Shown: positions 1-5,504 of the stretch, piece after piece | Position numbering within the stretch: position 1 is the first letter of the stretch | How the letters are laid out: each line of letters begins with the position of its first letter | Source of the DNA: Chryseobacterium gleum | Lineage (GTDB): Bacteria > Bacteroidota > Bacteroidia > Flavobacteriales_D > Sanyastnellaceae | Direction: 5' to 3' | Length of the DNA stretch: 7,997 bases | Assembly: GCA_943330925.2 (NCBI GenBank) | Contig: CALQJP020000095.1 | Coordinates: forward strand, 1 to 7,997 | The notes under the pieces: generated by a model | The model's database searches: none | Told to the model about the DNA's origin: nothing | The model's input: only the letters and a program-made list of their open reading frames with translations | Position numbers and translations under genes: made by a program

Positions 1-129
1 AATGTCAATGCATTCTGTGCCAAATTGCTCGAACAATTCGCAGAGCTGCCGAATATATTCGTGACATCCGCTACAGAGCGCACAGGCCGGGAGCGCCTGC
101 TCGGCTTTATAGGTCAAAGCATTGGATAA
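1..129 (+). CDS. engB: Ribosome biogenesis GTPase EngB/YihA (YsxC), C-terminal fragment
   Basis: This frame is open from the left edge and ends at TAA 127-129, giving 42 residues; the start and the GTPase core lie outside the window. The fragment reads as the last helix-strand-helix of an EngB/YihA/YsxC GTPase. A helix with KLLEQF is followed by a strand and turn reading FVTSATERTGRERLL and a final helix. The T-S-A stretch matches the G5 (SAx) guanine-binding loop that EngB proteins carry near the C-terminus. The family binds GTP and helps late assembly of the large ribosomal subunit in the cytoplasm. In Bacteroidota it is often found close to mraZ, which supports the call. It converges on the hydrolase gene with a 63-bp gap. 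Another small translation GTPase is possible but less likely, because the protein ends so soon after the G5 loop. Confidence 0.82.
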   Translation, partial: NVNAFCAKLLEQFAELPNIFVTSATERTGRERLLGFIGQSIG

Positions 130-192
130 TCTCTTTACCCAATCGTATAAAATTAAGAGTTGAATTGAGCGAAGTAAGATGACTGCCGGCGT

Positions 193-954
193 TTAAAGCC
201 CTTTCTCTTTCATCCAAGCATCGAGGAGCTCGTTAAAGCGTTGCGGATGCTCCATCATCGGCGCATGGCCACACTGGTCGATCCAAAACAACGACGAATT
301 GGTTAACAGCTGGTGAAACTCCTCGGCAACCTCCGGTGGAGTAATCGTATCATTCTTTCCCCAGATCAAACAAACGGGAAATTTCATAGCCGGAAGCTCC
401 TTGGCCATGTTGTGTCGTATGGCAGATTTCGCCAAGGCCAGAATGCGCAGCACCCGATTGCGGTCGTTTACAATCTCGAAGCATTCATTCACCAATTCAT
501 CCGTGGCGTGATTCGGATCGTAAAAGGTAAGACCCACTTTCTGACGTATGAACTCTTTGTCTTCGCGACGCGGAAAGCTCGAACCGAAGGCATTTTCATA
601 CAGTCCGGAGCTGGCAGTAAGCACAAGCGAATTGACGCGCTCAGGATGCTCCTTGCAATAGATCAGCGCTACGTGTCCACCCAGCGAATTGCCCAATAAA
701 TTAACCTTTCCGTATCCCTTGTATTCGATAAAATCATTGAGGAAATGCGCGATGCTCTTCACTCCTGTAGTGAGCACAGGCATCGTGTAGAGAGGCAACA
801 TGGGAATTACCACCTTGTGTGTAACTGAAAAATGTGACACCACATCTTTGAAGTTACTCAACGCACCAAATAGGCCGTGCAACAAGATAAGTGGCTCACC
901 GGAACCCTCCTCGATGTAACGAAATCCGTTTTCTTCTTTAAGCTGATAATCCAT
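193..954 (-). CDS. Alpha/beta hydrolase fold protein
   Basis: This 253-residue protein is a complete alpha/beta hydrolase. The oxyanion-hole segment LLHGLFG lies at residues 24-30 and the nucleophile elbow GNSLGG at 88-93 (Ser90). The acid is in WGKNDTITP (Asp202) and the histidine in CGHAPMMEHP (His230), so the Ser-Asp-His triad is intact in the usual order. There is no signal peptide or membrane segment, so it is probably cytosolic. The substrate cannot be read from sequence; relatives include esterases, meta-cleavage-product hydrolases and MhpC-like enzymes. The chosen ATG (952-954) leaves a normal short N-terminus before the first strand. No Shine-Dalgarno sequence precedes it. It is divergent from mraZ and convergent with engB. 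Similar hydrolases near engB and mraZ recur in Bacteroidota as far as I recall, but a role in division or the envelope is inference only. Confidence 0.9.
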   Translation of the reverse strand: MDYQLKEENGFRYIEEGSGEPLILLHGLFGALSNFKDVVSHFSVTHKVVIPMLPLYTMPVLTTGVKSIAHFLNDFIEYKGYGKVNLLGNSLGGHVALIYCKEHPERVNSLVLTASSGLYENAFGSSFPRREDKEFIRQKVGLTFYDPNHATDELVNECFEIVNDRNRVLRILALAKSAIRHNMAKELPAMKFPVCLIWGKNDTITPPEVAEEFHQLLTNSSLFWIDQCGHAPMMEHPQRFNELLDAWMKEKGL

Positions 955-1102
955 AGTTCACTTAGTCACTGCTGCGTTATGCGAATGTAAACATAACATG
1001 TTGGGCATTCCGAAGAATCCGCCTGTTGCAAGTGTCGTGGATTTCGCTTGTAGCGCAAAGCATCTCATCCAATTTCCATCAACACACCACTGCTGAAATC
1101 CT

Positions 1103-1117
1103 TCCCACAGCATCCCA
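1103..1117 (-). promoter_or_regulatory. Candidate secondary MraZ box pair (TGGGA-N5-TGGGA)
   Basis: On the minus strand, TGGGA occurs at 1113-1117 and again at 1103-1107, separated by exactly 5 nt. This is the spacing and consensus (TGGGN-N5-TGGGN) described for the E. coli MraZ operator. It lies about 150 bp upstream of the hydrolase start and points toward that gene. Only two boxes are present and the strand is opposite to mraZ. TGG[G/T] is also common by chance on this strand of the gap (about nine sites), so the assignment is tentative. Confidence 0.3.
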
Positions 1118-1169
1118 ACAGCTATCAAATTCATTCACTCAGAACCCGACAAAAGATCTAAAACAAGTC

Positions 1170-1185
1170 AAAAAACATCTTTTTT
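1170..1185. repeat. A6/T6 inverted repeat
   Basis: AAAAAA (1170-1175) and TTTTTT (1180-1185) flank the 4-nt spacer CATC, a perfect 6-bp inverted repeat of pure A/T pairs. It lacks the GC-rich stem of an intrinsic terminator. It may contribute DNA curvature or easy melting in the spacer, or be chance in AT-rich DNA. Confidence 0.35.
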
Positions 1186-1195
1186 ACAGATTTTC

Positions 1196-1210
1196 TCCCA
1201 CATTCTACCA
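1196..1210 (-). promoter_or_regulatory. Candidate secondary MraZ box pair (TGGTA-N5-TGGGA)
   Basis: On the minus strand, TGGTA (1206-1210) and TGGGA (1196-1200) are separated by exactly 5 nt. The extended 10-mers CGTGGTAGAA and TGTGGGAGAA (1193-1212, minus) resemble the TGTGGTAAAA units directly upstream of mraZ. An extra ATTGGT sits one base out of register at 1216-1221. The pair could let MraZ contact DNA upstream of the main operator or affect the divergent hydrolase. It could also be chance, because this strand of the gap is rich in TGG. Confidence 0.35.
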
Positions 1211-1318
1211 CGACCACCAATCAAACTGCATCTCATTCTTTTTTAGACATTTAAACCCTTTTAACGCTCAGTATTGCCCAAAATCAAAACCCTCATTTTT
1301 CAACAAAACACCCTAATT

Positions 1319-1343
1319 TGGTCTTTTGTGGTAAAATGTGGTA
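1319..1343 (+). promoter_or_regulatory. MraZ operator: three TGGTN boxes with 10-bp period
   Basis: TGGTC (1319-1323), TGGTA (1329-1333) and TGGTA (1339-1343) are spaced by exactly 5 nt each. The last two lie in a perfect tandem repeat of the 10-mer TGTGGTAAAA (1327-1346). E. coli MraZ is known to bind three TGGGN repeats with 5-nt spacers in its own promoter region, and mollicute MraZ binds repeats of AAAGTG type. The array therefore matches the known geometry with a T in place of the third G. It ends 44 bp before the mraZ ATG. The natural reading is autoregulation of the whole operon by MraZ, which binds such direct repeats as a ring-shaped oligomer. Confidence 0.8.
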
Positions 1344-1360
1344 AAAGCTTCCTATTTTCG
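1326..1360 (+). promoter_or_regulatory. Candidate mraZ operon promoter of Bacteroidota type
   Basis: TATTTTCG (1353-1360) matches the Bacteroidota -7 element TAnnTTTG at all but one defined base. TTG at 1326-1328 could serve as the -33 element, but the 24-nt gap is slightly longer than the usual range of about 17-23. Transcription would begin around 1365-1368 and leave a leader of about 20 nt before the ATG at 1388. The -33 region would overlap the MraZ boxes, as expected for repression. TAATTTGG (1314-1321) is an alternative -7 match but lacks a well-placed partner. Confidence 0.35.
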
Positions 1361-1387
1361 TGCCGACTAAGGCAACAAAACCAACCG

Positions 1388-1861
1388 ATGCTCAAACTCC
1401 TAGGAGAATATCCATGCAAGCTCGACAACAAGGGAAGATTCCTCTTTCCTGCTCGCATGCGCAAGTCTCTGGAGGAAGTTATTCACCTGGGATTGGTGAT
1501 CAACCGCGATATCTACACCCGTTGCCTCGTCATCTACCCCCTGCCAACGTGGGAGAAAATTTCGGCCGATCTCGAACGCATGAATCCGCACAACCGGAAG
1601 CACGCCGAGTTCATTCGCTTCTTCCTCAATGGCGCCACCGAACTCGAACTCGACACCGTGGGGCGCATCAACATTCCATCGCACTTGTTGGAATATGCCG
1701 AGGTGGATTTGAAGAAGAACAACGACCTCGTGTTGTGCGGCTTGGGACAGAAGATGGAATTATGGAACAAGGAAACCCGCGATAAGAAGTTTAGCCTGCC
1801 CGACTTCGATTTCATGCAGTTGGCGGAAGAGGTGCAAAACGATTTGAGAAAAGATAACTAG
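1388..1861 (+). CDS. mraZ: Transcriptional regulator MraZ
   Basis: The 157-residue product has the two SpoVT-AbrB-like DNA-binding halves of MraZ. The first carries DNKGRFLFPA at residues 13-22 and the second DTVGRINIP at 89-97; both keep the D-x-x-GR signature whose arginines face DNA. The start at ATG 1388 gives the family's typical opening (MLKLLGEYPCKLD). The frame stays open back to an ATG at 1274, but that would add 38 non-conserved residues and run through the operator, so I reject it. MraZ proteins form rings of many subunits and bind direct repeats upstream of their own gene to control dcw transcription. The three boxes at 1319-1343 supply that target. The upstream sequence is A-rich with no well-placed Shine-Dalgarno. 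rsmH follows after 31 nt. Confidence 0.96.
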   Translation: MLKLLGEYPCKLDNKGRFLFPARMRKSLEEVIHLGLVINRDIYTRCLVIYPLPTWEKISADLERMNPHNRKHAEFIRFFLNGATELELDTVGRINIPSHLLEYAEVDLKKNNDLVLCGLGQKMELWNKETRDKKFSLPDFDFMQLAEEVQNDLRKDN

Positions 1862-1888
1862 CAAGAAGCGGCCTCAAAGCTGACTTGC
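1861..1888 (+). other. Short imperfect hairpin between mraZ and rsmH
   Basis: GCAAG (1861-1865) can pair with CTTGC (1884-1888), and inside it AGC (1867-1869) with GCT (1879-1881), leaving a 9-nt loop. The stem fills nearly the whole gap and ends 4 nt before the rsmH ATG. There is no T-run, so it is not a terminator. It could modulate rsmH initiation or mark an RNA processing site; the pairing is weak and may be chance. Confidence 0.25.
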
Positions 1889-1892
1889 AACT

Positions 1893-2813
1893 ATGGATAT
1901 GTCGAACCACAAAAAAGAAGACGGATACCACCGACCGGTGCTCCTGCAAACTTCAATCGACAACCTCAACATAAAACCCAATGGGGTGTATGTGGATGTA
2001 ACCTTCGGTGGTGGAGGGCATTCGAAAGAGATTTTGAAATACTTGGATAAGGGAAGACTGATTGCCTTCGATCAAGATCCGGAAGCCTTGGCCAATCGCA
2101 TTGATGACCCTCGGTTTGAATTGGTAGACCAGAATTTTCGATTCATGAAAAACTGGCTCCGACTCATGGGAATTCGTCAGGTGGACGGCATACTCGCCGA
2201 CTTAGGCGTGAGCAGTCATCAGTTCGACAGCGAAGACCGCGGGTTCTCCATTCGATTCGATGCAACACTCGACATGCGAATGGACATGAAAGGCACGCTC
2301 ACTGCTGCAGATGTGGTGAACAGCTACGAAGAGCAACAACTCACGCAAGTACTTAGGAGTTATGGCGAGCTGGAAAATGCTCGCTCTATGACACGAAGCA
2401 TTATGCAGGCGAGGCCACTGTTCACGAGTGATGACCTCAAACATGCTGTACAAAAACACTTGCCTCGCATGCGTGAACACAAGGTGCTCGCACAACTGTT
2501 TCAAGCGTTGCGCATTGAAGTGAATCGCGAACTCGATGTGCTCAAGGAGTTTTTGGAACAAAGCGCAGAAGTGCTGGCTCCCGATGGACGTCTCGTTGTG
2601 ATTAGCTATCACTCACTCGAAGACCGCCTGGTGAAAGACTTCATCAAAACCGGCAACTTCGAAGGAACTCCTGTGAAAGACTTCTTCGGGAACTTACAAC
2701 GACCGCTAAAGCCCCTTACCTCCAAGCCCATTCTGCCAACAGCAGAAGAGATAGAAGAAAATACCCGCGCACGCAGCGCTAAAATGCGTGTTGCGACCAG
2801 AGAAAACAAATAA
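1893..2813 (+). CDS. rsmH: 16S rRNA (cytosine(1402)-N(4))-methyltransferase RsmH (MraW)
   Basis: This 306-residue SAM-dependent methyltransferase adds the N4-methyl group to C1402 of 16S rRNA in the decoding centre of the small subunit. The N-terminal HRPVLL (13-18) is followed by the SAM-binding loop DVTFGGGGHS (35-44) and the acidic ribose-binding segment FDQDP (59-63). The family signature ADLGVSSHQFDSEDRGFS lies at 102-119, and the C-terminal motif ISYHSLEDRLVKDF is also present. Length matches the family (E. coli about 313). A second ATG at 1899 would shorten it by two residues, and sequence alone does not separate the two starts. No Shine-Dalgarno is seen. It sits in its standard dcw position between mraZ and the ftsL-like gene. 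Nothing appears to be missing. Confidence 0.97.
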   Translation: MDMSNHKKEDGYHRPVLLQTSIDNLNIKPNGVYVDVTFGGGGHSKEILKYLDKGRLIAFDQDPEALANRIDDPRFELVDQNFRFMKNWLRLMGIRQVDGILADLGVSSHQFDSEDRGFSIRFDATLDMRMDMKGTLTAADVVNSYEEQQLTQVLRSYGELENARSMTRSIMQARPLFTSDDLKHAVQKHLPRMREHKVLAQLFQALRIEVNRELDVLKEFLEQSAEVLAPDGRLVVISYHSLEDRLVKDFIKTGNFEGTPVKDFFGNLQRPLKPLTSKPILPTAEEIEENTRARSAKMRVATRENK

Positions 2814-2820
2814 GCTAAAC

Positions 2821-2848
2821 AACCGACAGCGCATGCTGCCGCTTGGTT
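2821..2848 (+). other. Short imperfect hairpin between rsmH and the ftsL-like gene
   Basis: CAGC (2827-2830) and GCTG (2835-2838) form a 4-bp stem with loop GCAT. AACC (2821-2824) and GGTT (2845-2848) can close an outer stem across an asymmetric internal loop. It lies within the 46-nt gap and ends 11 nt before the ftsL-like ATG. No U-tract follows, so I do not call a terminator. It may be an RNA processing or initiation-control element, or chance. Confidence 0.25.
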
Positions 2849-2859
2849 AACCTGAATTA

Positions 2860-3297
2860 ATGAAACCGACCAACGAAGTCAATTCACAGACATCGTCTGC
2901 CGCGCCTAACCCGGTAGAAAATGTCAACCCAACAACCCCGAAGAAAAAGGCGGGCAGGGGAAACTTCCTCCAAAAAATTCTCAGCGGTGATTTCCTCGTT
3001 CGTGATGGACTCATCAAGCATTTGTCGTTTGTACTCTTTCTGGTAGCCCTATTCATCGCAAACATCGGCCTGGTCTATTACTTCGAAAACACAGCCCGAG
3101 AAAAAATCAAGCTCCAAAACCAACTCAACGAGTTGCGCTCACAATACAACACCACCATGAGCGACCTCGAGAAGAGTAAACAACAAAGCAACGTTGCTCA
3201 AGCAATCGAACAAATGGGGCTAAAAGAACTGCGCACACCCCCTCAAGTGATTGACGTCGAAAATGGCTTTTTCGAAGAAAAAACTTCGCAAGAATGA
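2860..3297 (+). CDS. ftsL: FtsL-like cell division protein (Bacteroidota type)
   Basis: The 145-residue product is a small bitopic membrane protein with FtsL topology. A polar tail rich in Pro, Asn, Thr and Ser (1-27) ends in a basic patch KKKAGR (28-33). One hydrophobic segment spans about 55-75 (LSFVLFLVALFIANIGLVYY). A charged, probably coiled-coil stretch rich in Lys, Glu, Gln and Leu follows at about 76-115, with a short tail. FtsL proteins bind FtsB and FtsQ and help activate the septal synthase FtsW-FtsI. Sequence conservation is low, so the call rests on topology, size and its place directly before ftsI. It matches what I know of the 'FtsL-like putative cell division protein' family of Bacteroidota. 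The gene overlaps ftsI by four bases (ATGA, 3294-3297). Confidence 0.85.
   Translation: MKPTNEVNSQTSSAAPNPVENVNPTTPKKKAGRGNFLQKILSGDFLVRDGLIKHLSFVLFLVALFIANIGLVYYFENTAREKIKLQNQLNELRSQYNTTMSDLEKSKQQSNVAQAIEQMGLKELRTPPQVIDVENGFFEEKTSQE
3273..3288 (+). promoter_or_regulatory. A-loop hairpin just upstream of the ftsI start
   Basis: CGAAG (3273-3277) and CTTCG (3284-3288) form a perfect 5-bp stem with an AAAAAA loop (3278-3283), inside the 3' end of the ftsL-like gene. The loop lies at -16 to -11 relative to the ftsI ATG (3294). In Bacteroidota, where Shine-Dalgarno pairing is mostly not used, unpaired A-rich sequence in this zone favours initiation. The hairpin could therefore display the A-tract for ftsI reinitiation. 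This is inference; the coding constraint of Glu-Glu-Lys codons may explain the A-run. Confidence 0.3.
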
Positions 3298-5504
3298 ACC
3301 CATCGGAAAATATAAAAAACAGTCCTATCAACCCTCCGCATGCTCCGGTGCAGACGCCTATTGAGTCTGCACCCGGACATGAGGTGAAAGGTAAAAAGCA
3401 GCACATTGCGCTCATCCACAACAAAGCATGGATGGTGTTTGCGGGTCTTTGCTTGCTTGCGATAGCCATTGTTATCAAAGTATTTGTTATCCAGCTTTTC
3501 CCCGATGAAAAAGCGCAACAACTCGCAGAAGGCTTCACCTATAAAGTGCGCGAAATACAACCGGTACGCGGTCAGATCTATTCAAGCGACGGAAGCCTCA
3601 TGGCCACCAGCATCCCGGAATACGAAATACGATGGGACGCCAAAGCTCCCTTCGACGAAGAGGTATATCAATCGAGGCTCGACTCCATGTGCCAAAGTTT
3701 TGCGAATCTCTTCGGCGACCGCACTGCCGCAGAATACAAGGCCATCTTCAAGAAAGCCAAAAGCGAGGGCAATCGATACATTGAAATAATCGACCATGTC
3801 GACTACAACCAATTGCAGCTCGTGAAGAAATTCCCTTTCATCAGCAAAGGGAACATTCGCGGAGGATTTGTATTCGAAGAAAAATTCATTCGCGATCAAC
3901 CATTCGGATCGTTGGCCTCTCGCACAATCGGGATGGAACGCGCCGAAAACAAAGTTGGTATTGAACGCGATTACGATGAACTGCTGCGCGGAAAAAAAGG
4001 CGCACAGATGATGGAGAAAATTGCGGGCGGCGTTTGGAAGCCCATGAACAATGAGTTTGTTGAAGAACCCGAACCGGGTGCCGACATCATTACCACCATC
4101 GACGTGCACCTGCAAGACGTGGCACACGCGGCTCTCAAACGCAAGCTCGAAGAAACCAATGCAGATTGGGGATGTGCCATTCTCATGGAAGTGCAAACCG
4201 GTTTTGTGCGCGCAGTAGCCAACCTCTCGCGCAACAACCGCGAAGGTGAATTCAGCGAAAGACTCAACTACGCCATTAGCCAAAGCATTGAACCCGGATC
4301 AACCATGAAACTTGCATCACTCATGGCATGCATGGACGAGGGCGCGGTGAAGCTTACCGACAAGGTGGAAACCGGCAACGGAATGGTCACCTTCCATGGC
4401 CGAACCATGAAAGACTCTAACTGGGACAAAGGAGGTAACGGAACAATTACAGCCGAACAAGTATTCGAGAAATCGTCGAACGTAGGCACTGCACTCCTCG
4501 TGAAAAAATCATTTGGAGATAATCCGCAACGCTACCTCGACAAACTGCATTCATTCGGAATTGCCGAGTCACTGGGCATTTCACTATCCGGCGAGGCCTC
4601 ACCACGCATGTACAAAACCACCAAAGACAATGGTTGGAGCGGATTAAGTCTGACACAAATGGCAATTGGTTATGAAACAACCTGCACTCCCCTTCAAACA
4701 CTAGCCTTTTACAATGCCGTTGCCAACAACGGTGTGATGGTGCGCCCGCAATTCGTGCAAGAGATACGCCGCAACGGACTCGTTATTCAGCAAGCGCAAC
4801 CCATTATTCACCGCGCGAAAATTTGCAAAGACGAAACGCTGGCGCAATGCCGTAAAATGATGGAAGGTGTTACGGAGGAAGGAGGAACTGCAGGCGGGCT
4901 GTTCAAAAAATGTCCATACAAGGTTGCCGGCAAAACAGGCACCGCATGGCTGCACGAAGACGGAGGCTATCAAGCCCATCACTACCGCGCTTCGTTTGTG
5001 GGTTATTTCCCCGCCGACAAACCACGATACACCTGTATTGTTGTTGTAAACGATCCTCGAGGCGCATACTACGGAAGTGTGATTGCCGCTCCTGTTTTCA
5101 TGGAGCTTGCCGATAAAATTTACAGCACCGAAATTGAATTCAGAGCCCCGGCAGGTTCAGACAGCACTATGATGGTGCAGCGCAAACTCCCTCAAATAAA
5201 GAGCGGTTCTGCCAACGAACTGAACACCGTATTCAGCAGCTTGAAAATTCCCGTATACACTGACGGCCAAGGTCAATGGTATACCACCGTAGCACAAAAT
5301 GATTCACTACTGGTTACACCGCGCCTGGTTGAAGCAGGTGTAGTACCCAACGTACTCGGCATGGGGCTTCAAGATGCGCTATACCTGCTCGAAAGCCAAG
5401 GCATGAGAGTAAAAGTGAGCGGCTTCGGAACCGTTCGAAAACAAAGCATACCTGCAGGTAGTCATATTCATTCCAACCCGCATATCACCATCGAACTTCT
5501 GTGA
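3294..5504 (+). CDS. ftsI: Septal peptidoglycan transpeptidase FtsI (class B PBP) with a C-terminal PASTA domain
   Basis: This 736-residue class B penicillin-binding protein cross-links septal peptidoglycan on the outer face of the inner membrane. It has a Pro-rich cytoplasmic tail (1-43) and a membrane anchor (about 46-68, FAGLCLLAIAIVIKVFVIQL). The PBP dimer domain begins at RGQIYSSDGSLMATS (92-106). In the transpeptidase domain all three active-site motifs are intact: S-T-M-K at 336-339 (acylated Ser336), S-S-N at 394-396, and K-T-G-T at 547-550. A single PASTA domain fills the C-terminus from V-V-P (683-685) to the end. A PASTA-bearing FtsI of about 650-740 residues is normal in Bacteroidota and resembles SpoVD/PBP2x more than E. 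coli FtsI, which lacks PASTA. It overlaps the ftsL-like gene by ATGA and murE by GTGA, implying translational coupling at both ends. Confidence 0.96.
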   Translation: MNPSENIKNSPINPPHAPVQTPIESAPGHEVKGKKQHIALIHNKAWMVFAGLCLLAIAIVIKVFVIQLFPDEKAQQLAEGFTYKVREIQPVRGQIYSSDGSLMATSIPEYEIRWDAKAPFDEEVYQSRLDSMCQSFANLFGDRTAAEYKAIFKKAKSEGNRYIEIIDHVDYNQLQLVKKFPFISKGNIRGGFVFEEKFIRDQPFGSLASRTIGMERAENKVGIERDYDELLRGKKGAQMMEKIAGGVWKPMNNEFVEEPEPGADIITTIDVHLQDVAHAALKRKLEETNADWGCAILMEVQTGFVRAVANLSRNNREGEFSERLNYAISQSIEPGSTMKLASLMACMDEGAVKLTDKVETGNGMVTFHGRTMKDSNWDKGGNGTITAEQVFEKSSNVGTALLVKKSFGDNPQRYLDKLHSFGIAESLGISLSGEASPRMYKTTKDNGWSGLSLTQMAIGYETTCTPLQTLAFYNAVANNGVMVRPQFVQEIRRNGLVIQQAQPIIHRAKICKDETLAQCRKMMEGVTEEGGTAGGLFKKCPYKVAGKTGTAWLHEDGGYQAHHYRASFVGYFPADKPRYTCIVVVNDPRGAYYGSVIAAPVFMELADKIYSTEIEFRAPAGSDSTMMVQRKLPQIKSGSANELNTVFSSLKIPVYTDGQGQWYTTVAQNDSLLVTPRLVEAGVVPNVLGMGLQDALYLLESQGMRVKVSGFGTVRKQSIPAGSHIHSNPHITIELL

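Larger units (their letters stand above)
955..1387. other. 433-bp intergenic regulatory region between the divergent hydrolase and mraZ genes
   Basis: This gap has no convincing gene. A TTG-initiated frame (1026-1316) gives a Ser/Asn/Gln/His/Phe-rich peptide with no recognisable domain and a composition typical of translated AT-rich spacer. From about 1130 the DNA becomes markedly AT-rich, with several A and T tracts. It holds the three-box operator just before mraZ, two minus-strand box pairs and an A6/T6 inverted repeat, each listed separately. On the minus strand, TATGTTTA (988-995) resembles the Bacteroidota -7 element TAnnTTTG ahead of the hydrolase, but no TTG lies at a proper distance upstream, so I do not call that promoter. 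Confidence 0.7.

Noticed and set aside
1..192. Minus-strand frame downstream of the hydrolase, open to the left edge, with several cysteines
   Set aside because: It has no ATG within the window, begins only after the hydrolase stop in the same frame, and lies opposite a frame that reads clearly as the EngB C-terminus.
313..699. 128-codon plus-strand frame inside the hydrolase gene
   Set aside because: It is antisense to a gene with an intact catalytic triad, and its product is Arg/His-rich with no domain.
1170..1185. A6-CATC-T6 as an intrinsic terminator
   Set aside because: The stem has no GC pairs and would be unstable, and neither flanking gene ends here.
1026..1316. 96-codon TTG-started open frame upstream of mraZ (+)
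   Set aside because: The peptide is Ser/Asn/Gln/His/Phe-rich with no domain. It lies in AT-rich spacer that carries regulatory boxes, and its composition is unlike the neighbouring genes.
1274..1387. In-frame 38-residue N-terminal extension of MraZ from ATG 1274
   Set aside because: MraZ proteins begin right at the M-x-x-L-x-G-E-Y segment encoded from 1388. The extension is non-conserved in character and would make the operator and the likely promoter part of the coding sequence.
955..1387. Riboswitch, tRNA, small RNA or CRISPR in the long gap
   Set aside because: I found no cloverleaf, no regular repeat-spacer array and no recognisable riboswitch core. The only regular repeats are the 10-bp-spaced boxes.
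3582..4283. 233-codon minus-strand frame inside ftsI
   Set aside because: It is a long shadow frame opposite a gene with intact PBP motifs and has no recognisable domain of its own. Shorter minus-strand frames inside rsmH, ftsI, murE and mraY were set aside for the same reason.
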